Assembly: GCA_002379855.1 (NCBI GenBank)
Contig: DFUX01000080.1
Coordinates: 1 to 5,803, forward strand
From: Cloacimonetes bacterium UBA4175
GTDB taxonomy: Bacteria > Cloacimonadota > Cloacimonadia > Cloacimonadales > Cloacimonadaceae
Direction of reading: 5' to 3'
DNA: 5,803 nt
In this document: piece by piece, positions 1-4,744 of the stretch
Numbering within the stretch: the stretch's first letter is position 1
Layout: every line of letters starts with the position of its first letter
Position numbers and translations under genes: made by a program
Notes under the pieces: generated by a model
The model's database searches: none
Told to the model about the DNA's origin: nothing
What the model saw: the letters and a program-made list of their open reading frames with translations, nothing else

Positions 1-5
1 CCGAC

Positions 6-61
6 GCAATCTGCTCTTTTTATCCGCGTAAATCTGCTGAACCGCTTGACCCGGGATCCAG
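6..61. repeat. Left copy of an imperfect 57-bp direct repeat
   Basis: This copy aligns with positions 166-222 at 49 of 57 columns, with one single-base gap. The shared core is TATCCGCGTA followed by ATCTGC, TGAACCGC and GG(A)ATCCAG. It begins five bases from the window edge, so a larger unit may continue to the left. Read on the minus strand it forms part of an 89-codon open frame at 20-289. That frame is an accident of the repeats: its right-hand copy gives the duplicated peptide FTRFTQIYADK. The pair brackets the hairpin cluster at 66-158. Confidence 0.8.
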
Positions 62-65
62 CGCC

Positions 66-158
66 TTGGGGTGGCAAAGTCCGTTTGCCACAGAGACCGG
101 AGGTCTCTCCCAAACAGGCAACTCCGTTGCCTCTGCCGAACAGACTTCGGCAGCCCAA
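66..158. repeat. Cluster of four perfect hairpins in mirror-symmetric order
   Basis: Four perfect inverted repeats lie almost end to end. H1 is 71-91 (8-bp stem GTGGCAAA, 5-nt loop GTCCG). H2 is 92-108 (7-bp stem AGAGACC, loop GGA). H3 is 116-132 (7-bp stem AGGCAAC, loop TCC). H4 is 133-153 (8-bp stem CTGCCGAA, loop CAGAC). H1 abuts H2 and H3 abuts H4; 7 nt separate the pairs, giving hairpin lengths of 21-17-[7]-17-21. TTGGG at 66-70 can pair with CCCAA at 109-113, closing H1 and H2 into a three-way junction, or with the second CCCAA at 154-158, closing all four. The function is unknown. A repeat/MITE-like element or a structured RNA are both possible. Confidence 0.85.
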
Positions 159-165
159 TACCACG

Positions 166-222
166 GCAATCCGCGCCTTTTATCCGCGTATATCTGCGTG
201 AACCGCGTGAACCGGAATCCAG
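166..222. repeat. Right copy of the imperfect 57-bp direct repeat
   Basis: This is the partner of positions 6-61 in the same orientation, with seven substitutions and one extra base. Inside it is a perfect-register 9-bp tandem, GTGAACCGC at 198-206 and GTGAACCGG at 207-215, which is degenerate in the left copy. Its end continues as CCAGTCTTTT, the same ending seen on the minus strand of the 85-bp units at 4136-4320. Confidence 0.8.
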
Positions 223-240
223 TCTTTTGTGAAAGTGCGT

Positions 241-265
241 AAAAAAGGCGGTTCGGCGACCGCCT
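241..265 (-). terminator. Rho-independent terminator downstream of the M16 protease gene
   Basis: Read on the minus strand there is a perfect 6-bp GC-rich stem, GGCGGT (264-259) with ACCGCC (252-247), around a 6-nt loop, extended by one A-T pair at 265/246. It is followed directly by six T residues (246-241). It sits about 95 nt past the protease stop codon and points the right way to end that transcript. The hairpin plus T-run is the canonical intrinsic terminator form. Confidence 0.8.
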
Positions 266-277
266 GTACAAGTATTG

Positions 278-345
278 TTTGGAGTCCAAGCCAGCCCTGG
301 GATTGGCGAAAAGCGGGCAATCCCGTTGCCGGCTTGAACTCCAAA
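278..345. repeat. Long imperfect inverted repeat in the protease 3' untranslated region
   Basis: Two 30-nt arms (278-307 and 316-345) share one symmetry axis around an 8-nt loop, with 24 Watson-Crick pairs. The outer block TTTGGAGTCCAAGCC pairs at 14 of 15 positions with 331-345. The inner block 299-307 pairs at 8 of 9 with 316-324. Between them is a weak 6x6 internal loop. It begins 13 nt past the protease stop codon and precedes the terminator, so it would be transcribed. It could stabilise the 3' end of the mRNA or be a palindromic repeat element. An alternative small hairpin, GGCAA-TCCCG-TTGCC at 316-330, closely resembles H3 of the upstream cluster. Confidence 0.75.
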
Positions 346-358
346 CCCGCGTGAGCCG

Positions 359-3184
359 CTATTCGTTCCGCGGAGCGGGGAGCATGATCACGCTCAGTTT
401 ATTGCGGTCGAAGGTCAGATACTTTTTGGCAGCTTTCGTCACGGCCTTGCGGTCGATCTTGTCCACCAGCGAGGGCATGGCGAGGAACCCTTCCAGGGGT
501 TTCTTTTGCCAGACGCTGTTGTATATCTGGTTTAGCCAGTAGTAATTGGTGCGCAGGTCTTCCTCCAGGGTTTTGGTCAGGGTGGCTTTGGTGGAGACCA
601 GGTAGCGGTCGTCGATATAGCCCGCCCTGATGCTGTCCAGGGTGGCGAAGATAGCCCGGTTGAGTTCTTCCACCCGGGCGGGCGAGCAGGCCATCATGCT
701 GGAGAAGGTGAGGCTGGGCTTGGGATAGCGTTCCTTGCCCGGCCAGGCTTGGATGAAATAGACGCCGCTCAATTCCTCGCGGATGTTTTCGCGCAGCTTT
801 TCATTGAGCACCAAGGTGAGGGCGTTGAGGTTCATATCGTTTTTGGGAGTGGCTTTGTAGCCGCAGTTGGTCACGTGGGAGACGAAGCTGCGGTCGCTTT
901 CGCCCTTGCGGAAAAGCTCCAGTTTCTGGCCTTTGAACAATCTAACGCCGGCGTCCACGATCCTGTCCTTGCGCCGGGCTTTGGGGAGGTTGGCCAGATA
1001 GCGGTTGGCGCAATCCAGCAGTTGCTGCTCGTCATAGTTGCCCACAAAGATGAAGGTGAAGTCGGAGAGGTCGGCAAAGCGGTCAAGATAGATCTGCTCC
1101 ATGCGCCGGAGGTCTATCCTGTCCAGGTCTTCCACCGTGATAGGGCGGCGATAGGGGCTGTGGCCATACATGGCGGAACCGAGCTTGTCCGCAAAGACCT
1201 GCTGGGGGTCGAGTTCGCGGTTGGCGAGGCGGCTGCGGTAGCGCTGGATGAAGGACTCGAAGTCCTTCTGGTTGAAGCGTGCGTTGGTGGCATACTGGTG
1301 GATAAGCTGAAACATCAGCTCCATGTCCTTTGGCGAGCACTGGCCGCTCATCCCTTCGGAGTAAAGCCCCAGGCTGATGCCGGCGCTGGCCACCTTGCCG
1401 GCGGTGGCTTTCTGCAGGGCCATGGCGTCAAACTTGCCAAATCCGGAATCGCGCACATAATCCGCCAGCAGGCGGGCAGCGGGGACATCCTCTGCCGGAT
1501 ACCGGGAGTAACCGCCGGGGCTGACGGCCTGGAAGAGCAGCTCATCGGCCTTGAAATCGGTCTTTTTGCCATAGACCACAATGCCGTTGGCAAGCTCCCA
1601 TCTGCTGATGCCGGAGCGGGGATAGTGTTTTTCCTTTTTGAGGGGCAGGGGAGCGGGGATGGGATCCAGCAGGGGTTCGTCCAGAGCCACGTCCTCATAG
1701 GGTTCCAGCTCCAGTTCGCCCACCTCCGCGGCAATCTGCAGCAGACGCTGGTCGTCCGGATATTGCAGGCCTTCCCTGGCAGGCGCGCCCAGGGCGATGA
1801 CCATGTTGTTCTCGGGCACCAGTTCGCCCACCAGGCTGTTGACCGTATCCAGATCGATGAGCTGGAGCAGCGCGCCGAGCAAATCATATTCCTGTTGGGG
1901 GCTGAGCAGGGGACGCTGGTTGGCGATGCAGTCGATGATCTCCCAGGCGATGTCGCCGGATTCGCGGGTGTCGCTGTCTGCCAGTTGTGATTCCGCGCCG
2001 CGCAGGAGGTCGAGTTTGGCGCGGTCAAGTTCGCTCGCCGTGAAGCCGTGGCGATGAACGCGTTCCGCCTCGGTGAGCATGGTGGTGAGGGCTGCTTCGG
2101 CCTTGCCTTCGCCAAACATGGAAACCAGCATGGATTGAGACATGGTGCGCAGGGCGGGGTATTCGTAGGAAAAGGCGAAGGAGAAGGGCGGATCGGCCTC
2201 TTTGCTCTTCTCTTCCAGGCGGGAGTTGAGCATGGTGTGGAAGAGGTTGCGGGCGGTTGCGTCAAAGTATTGGGGAATGGTCTGCACGCGGCGCACATCC
2301 TTTTGCCAGGAGACGGAGAGCAGGTTGCGGGAATACTCGGGATCGGTCGCCACCACGGCGCGGGGCAGGGGATGGTCTGGAACCTCAAAATCCTGGCGCG
2401 GGCGGGGATCATCCCGTTTGGGGATGGGGCCAAAGAACTCCCTCACCAAAGCGAGCATATCCTGGGGGTCAAAATCGCCCACGATCACCACGCTCTGGAG
2501 GTCTGGCCGGTACCAGTCGCGGTAAAAGCGGCGTATGGTCTCCGGAGTGAAGGTGCTGAGCACCTCATAGGTGCCGATGGGGGCGCGTTCAGCGTAGCGC
2601 GATCCGGCAAAGACCACCGCGTTTTGGGCGTCCCGGACGCGGGTGTTGGCATCCTGTCCCATGCGCCATTCCTCGATGATCACTCCCCGTTCGCGTTCGA
2701 TCTCGGCGGGGTCGAAACTCACTTGGGAAGCCATGTCGGACATGATCAGCAGACCCTTGCGCAGTTGCTCGCGGTTGGTGGTGGGCAGGCGGAAGGTGTA
2801 GGCGGTGAAATCGTAGCTGGTCATGCCGTTTAGCCCGTTGTAATAGCCCATGCCGATGGAGGAGAGGTATTCCACCATCTCGGTGCGGCCGAAGTGTTTG
2901 GTGCCGTTGAAGGCCATGTGTTCCGTGAAGTGCGCCAGTCCGCGCTGGTCGTCGTCTTCGTTCACGGAGCCCACATCCACATAGAGGCGCAGCTCGGCGA
3001 TGCCTTCCGGGCGAGGATTGCGCATGATGTAATAGCTGAGGCCGTTCTCGAGCTTGCCTGAGAGGAGCTTGGGATCCTGCTCCAACTGGACGGGAATGTC
3101 CTGGGGGCGGGGAACGAGTTTGCCGGTAGCCTGCAGAACCGAGAACAGCAGCAGGATCAGGATGAGCGGGATGAATTTTTTCAT
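359..3184 (-). CDS. Periplasmic M16 family zinc metalloprotease (pitrilysin/PqqL-like), full length
   Basis: This is an inverzincin-type peptidase predicted to cleave peptides outside the inner membrane. Residues 1-19 are a Sec signal peptide (KK, then a hydrophobic run, cleaved near A19) without a lipobox. The active N-half carries the zinc motif HFTEH at 85-89 (H85, catalytic E88, H89). E172 in GVIIEEW is the likely third ligand, with E165 seven residues before it as in insulysin. A first C-type domain spans about 200-385. The second half, about 525-935, lacks HxxEH as expected for the inactive half, and keeps R802 and Y809 with the 7-residue spacing of the substrate-binding Arg/Tyr of insulysin. 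The length of 941 matches PqqL-type single-chain enzymes. The start is supported by GGAG 9 nt upstream (3194-3197) and by the signal peptide. It lies 120 nt after the lipoprotein gene with no terminator between, so co-transcription is possible. The substrate is unknown. The family call is firm; the PqqL subgroup is inferred. Confidence 0.95.
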   Translation of the reverse strand: MKKFIPLILILLLFSVLQATGKLVPRPQDIPVQLEQDPKLLSGKLENGLSYYIMRNPRPEGIAELRLYVDVGSVNEDDDQRGLAHFTEHMAFNGTKHFGRTEMVEYLSSIGMGYYNGLNGMTSYDFTAYTFRLPTTNREQLRKGLLIMSDMASQVSFDPAEIERERGVIIEEWRMGQDANTRVRDAQNAVVFAGSRYAERAPIGTYEVLSTFTPETIRRFYRDWYRPDLQSVVIVGDFDPQDMLALVREFFGPIPKRDDPRPRQDFEVPDHPLPRAVVATDPEYSRNLLSVSWQKDVRRVQTIPQYFDATARNLFHTMLNSRLEEKSKEADPPFSFAFSYEYPALRTMSQSMLVSMFGEGKAEAALTTMLTEAERVHRHGFTASELDRAKLDLLRGAESQLADSDTRESGDIAWEIIDCIANQRPLLSPQQEYDLLGALLQLIDLDTVNSLVGELVPENNMVIALGAPAREGLQYPDDQRLLQIAAEVGELELEPYEDVALDEPLLDPIPAPLPLKKEKHYPRSGISRWELANGIVVYGKKTDFKADELLFQAVSPGGYSRYPAEDVPAARLLADYVRDSGFGKFDAMALQKATAGKVASAGISLGLYSEGMSGQCSPKDMELMFQLIHQYATNARFNQKDFESFIQRYRSRLANRELDPQQVFADKLGSAMYGHSPYRRPITVEDLDRIDLRRMEQIYLDRFADLSDFTFIFVGNYDEQQLLDCANRYLANLPKARRKDRIVDAGVRLFKGQKLELFRKGESDRSFVSHVTNCGYKATPKNDMNLNALTLVLNEKLRENIREELSGVYFIQAWPGKERYPKPSLTFSSMMACSPARVEELNRAIFATLDSIRAGYIDDRYLVSTKATLTKTLEEDLRTNYYWLNQIYNSVWQKKPLEGFLAMPSLVDKIDRKAVTKAAKKYLTFDRNKLSVIMLPAPRNE

Positions 3185-3304
3185 ATTGTATTACTCCAGT
3201 GGGGATAGAATGTATTTTAATAAGAGGAGTGGATTTGGGCTGTTGCCGCTTTCCACTTTTCCCCTTTTATTTGTGCCAGTTCGAGTGATGCAAGGATCAT
3301 TTGG

Positions 3305-3931
3305 TCATTTGCTGGGTGGATTGAGGGTGATCAGGAACATTTCGTCAACTTTCAGGACGTTGCTGGAGTCGCCATAGACAAATTCAGTGCCATCCTCGAA
3401 GGTGATCTTGGCGGTATAGTAGAAGTTGTTGTTGGCGGTGGTGTAGGTGACGCGTCGATACCTGCTTTCCCCGGGAGCGATGCTGCCCAGATTGGTCTCA
3501 ACATACTCCTCGCCGTTCTTGTTCCTTCTCAATTCTGCTCTGTGCACAGTCTGGTTGCTGTTGTTCACCACCTTGAAGCAGGCGCGGTTGGGAGTCAGAT
3601 AGCCGGTTCGCCGTTCCCCTGCTTCCATGATGAATTCGCTGCTATCTGTGGGACGCAGTTCGCCGTCCTCCTCATAGACCATCTGGTAGGTCTCGCCTTG
3701 TGCCCAAAGCTCCACTTCACGCTTCACATTGCTGTTGAAGATGTGTTCGCGGGCAGTGGAAAACTTGAAGGTGTGGGCTTCACCCGGGGCCAGTTCGATC
3801 TCGGCGCTGTCTTCCATGCGCACCCAGGCCAGGTGGCTGGTATCGTTCCTGATCCAGTATTCCACACCGGAGTCGCAACCAGCCAGCAAGAGCAAGGCCG
3901 CGAGAATCAGGATTATATATAAGCTTTTCAT
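3305..3931 (-). CDS. Lipoprotein of unknown function with two related beta-rich repeats
   Basis: I do not recognise a named family. Residues 1-19 form a lipoprotein signal peptide with lipobox LAGC and lipidation at C19, so the protein should be anchored in the inner or outer membrane. Position +2 is Asp; in enterobacteria this retains lipoproteins in the inner membrane, but the rule may not hold here. The mature part looks like a duplication. About 23-105 and 117-204 share the order [W/F]-x-[R/V]-N-[D/N]-[T/S], then LAPGE (47-51) or IAPGE (151-155), then a strand-rich stretch ending in EF plus Y, V or I. That suggests two beta-sandwich domains. The start is supported by GAGG 7 nt upstream (3939-3942) and by the signal peptide. 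The stop is 120 nt ahead of the M16 protease on the same strand, and no terminator is visible between them. TTGACG (minus strand, 3984-3989) resembles a -35 box, but I see no good -10 partner. Confidence 0.85.
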   Translation of the reverse strand: MKSLYIILILAALLLLAGCDSGVEYWIRNDTSHLAWVRMEDSAEIELAPGEAHTFKFSTAREHIFNSNVKREVELWAQGETYQMVYEEDGELRPTDSSEFIMEAGERRTGYLTPNRACFKVVNNSNQTVHRAELRRNKNGEEYVETNLGSIAPGESRYRRVTYTTANNNFYYTAKITFEDGTEFVYGDSSNVLKVDEMFLITLNPPSK

Positions 3932-4006
3932 GATTTCACCTCGTTTCTTTTGTAAATGACAAGTTCGGTTTCCGGTCAGGATACGTCAAGAAGAATGTTT
4001 TCAGAG

Positions 4007-4140
4007 ACCGGATCACGGCTCAAGCCACCCATCAAACAGCCACGCGCATTGGCGGTAACCCCGACAGGCCGGGATGACGCGGTTTAATAGTCTGGGTGTG
4101 GTTTGTTTTAGGGTCGGGTGGCCATTTCAAGCCTTAAAAG
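4007..4140. repeat. Divergent expanded copy (A) of the hairpin repeat unit
   Basis: This copy shares the unit start (ACCGGATCACGGCT against ACTGGATCACGGCT in copy C), the GATGAC that follows the right arm, and the tail TAGTCTGG...GGTTTGTTTT. Its hairpin arms, ATCACGGC (4012-4019) and GCCGGGAT (4068-4075), are 48 nt apart instead of 6, and they mismatch at one position (A opposite G). The left arm is of the copy C type and the right arm of the copy B type. Confidence 0.7.
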
Positions 4141-4380
4141 ACTGGATCCCGGCTCGCAGGCCGGGATGACACGGTAGATAGACTGGGGGATATTTACTTT
4201 TGGGCTGGCTGGTTGTGTCTAAAAGACTGGATCACGGCTCGCAGGCCGTGATGACACGGTGTGTAGTCTGGTGATGGTTTGTTTTGAGGTCGGATGGTAA
4301 TTTCTAAAAGACTGGATCCCGGGTCAAGCACGCTTGCCCGGGATGACACAGCATATAGCCTGGTGGTTCTTGTTCGGGGG
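4141..4380. repeat. Tandem hairpin units (B, C, D) with an exact 85-bp period
   Basis: Units start with ACTGGATC at 4141, 4226 and 4311, exactly 85 bp apart. B has stem ATCCCGGC/GCCGGGAT (4146-4153 with 4160-4167). C has ATCACGGC/GCCGTGAT (4231-4238 with 4245-4252). D has ATCCCGGG/CCCGGGAT (4316-4323 with 4337-4344), extended inside by CAAGC/GCTTG. Each stem is followed by GATGACAC, then TAG(A/T/C)CTGG, and B and C end in CTAAAAG. The stem sequence (GTCATCCCGGC...GCCGGGATCCAG on the minus strand) is of the dispersed palindromic type common in bacterial intergenic regions. The third unit loses similarity by about 4380. Confidence 0.85.
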
Positions 4381-4431
4381 CACCTTCCACCATTTCACCT
4401 TTCCACCTTTCCACCTCAAAAAACACCTTTC
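4381..4431. repeat. Homopyrimidine-rich degenerate 8-bp repeat (CACCTTTC)
   Basis: CACCTTTC occurs at 4396-4403, 4404-4411 and 4424-4431, with variants CACCTTC (4381-4387) and CACCATTT (4388-4395). Between the last copies lies an A-run. The minus strand is therefore a run of GGTGGAAA-type purines. It is a simple-sequence tract with no coding sense that I can see. Confidence 0.75.
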
Positions 4432-4451
4432 CGCGGACTGATCGTAGCACC

Positions 4452-4470
4452 TATATATATGGGGGGGGGG
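4452..4470. repeat. TA dinucleotide run followed by a G10 homopolymer
   Basis: A short alternating TA stretch (4452-4460) runs directly into ten consecutive G residues (4461-4470) and then an ATG at 4471. Such G-runs are prone to slippage in replication and to sequencing or assembly error. The frame starting at 4471 encodes only 29 residues with no recognisable features, so I do not call a gene. Confidence 0.85.
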
Positions 4471-4514
4471 ATGGCTCTCATTTGCATCACCCTCTCCAGC
4501 CTGGGTCTTCCTGG

Positions 4515-4543
4515 GGTCAACCTTATAATTTATAAGGATGACC
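4515..4543. repeat. 29-bp near-perfect palindrome
   Basis: GGTCA-a-CCTTATAA, central T4529, then TTATAAGG-a-TGACC: arms of 14 bp with a single A/A mismatch. The inner AT-rich core and outer GGTCA/TGACC boxes resemble a dimeric regulator site, but no gene starts close by in a way that supports an operator. It could equally be a small palindromic repeat. AAGGATGA occurs at the right arm (4534-4541) and again at 4545-4552, and AAGGAT at 4576 and 4591. Confidence 0.7.
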
Positions 4544-4626
4544 TAAGGATGATGGCCTAACCTCATGTGGCAGCGAAGGATGGCGGTATGAAGGATATTG
4601 CAGATAATTGTGATTATTATCCGTGA

Positions 4627-4647
4627 ACGACAAGGTATGTTTGTCGT
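4627..4647. repeat. 7-bp perfect hairpin
   Basis: ACGACAA (4627-4633) pairs with TTGTCGT (4641-4647) around a 7-nt loop. No T-run follows on either strand, so it is not a canonical intrinsic terminator for the phosphorylase gene. It overlaps the first base positions of the 8-bp tandem repeat. Confidence 0.6.
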
Positions 4648-4676
4648 GGTGACGTGGTTACGTGGTGATGTGGTGA
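4645..4676. repeat. Four-copy 8-bp tandem repeat (CGTGGTGA)
   Basis: Units are CGTGGTGA (4645-4652), CGTGGTTA (4653-4660), CGTGGTGA (4661-4668) and TGTGGTGA (4669-4676), with two substitutions in 32 bp. It leads straight into TAGTCTG...TGGTTTGTTT (4678-4694), which resembles the tail of the 85-bp units, so this may be an eroded fifth unit. Confidence 0.8.
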
Positions 4677-4744
4677 GTAGTCTGTGGTTTGTTTGTATCG
4701 TCCTGGTATCGCTACTTAAATTTCGGGGTATGGGTGGAATGTTT

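Larger units (their letters stand above)
3932..4744. other. Repeat-rich intergenic spacer without a supported gene
   Basis: About 810 bp separate the phosphorylase stop from the lipoprotein start. The open frames here are short, cross the repeats and have no recognisable product or convincing start. The stretch holds, in order, the hairpin-repeat array (4007-4380), a C/T-rich block (4381-4431), a TA/G10 tract (4452-4470), a near-palindrome (4515-4543) and an 8-bp tandem repeat (4645-4676). No canonical terminator follows the phosphorylase gene. The nearest minus-strand candidates are the array hairpins, which have TTTT six bases after the stem. Confidence 0.8.

Noticed and set aside
20..289. 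89-codon minus-strand frame in the left spacer
   Set aside because: It is made of the two 57-bp repeats, the hairpin cluster and the terminator stem. The duplicated peptide FTRFTQIYADK comes from the DNA repeat.
749..1990. 413-codon open frame antisense to the M16 protease gene
   Set aside because: It lies wholly inside a full-length gene with intact catalytic motifs, shares its antisense frame with another long shadow frame (2048-2833), and its translation is rich in A, G, V and H runs with no recognisable domain.
1348..2433. 361-codon frame on the same strand as the protease but in another frame
   Set aside because: It overlaps the protease completely, and the translation is proline- and serine-rich low-complexity sequence typical of a frame-shifted reading.
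2048..2833. 261-codon antisense open frame over the protease N-terminal region
   Set aside because: This is a shadow of the GC-rich protease codons; there is no domain and no independent start signal.
3984..3989. TTGACG -35-like box on the minus strand upstream of the lipoprotein gene
   Set aside because: No convincing -10 hexamer lies at 16 to 18 bp spacing.
3972..4011. CCGGTC/GACCGG 6-bp inverted repeat upstream of the lipoprotein gene
   Set aside because: It is only 6 bp with a spacer of about 28 nt, and the right half belongs to repeat copy A; this is too weak to call an operator.
4141..4380. CRISPR-like regular spacing of the 85-bp units
   Set aside because: The repeated part covers most of the unit, including the supposed spacer; there are only three regular copies and no cas genes, so it is a tandem repeat and not a CRISPR array.
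4294..4560. 88-codon plus-strand frame across repeat D, the C/T block and the G10 tract
   Set aside because: It runs through simple repeats and a homopolymer, has no plausible domain or clear ribosome binding site, and would depend on the exact G-run length.
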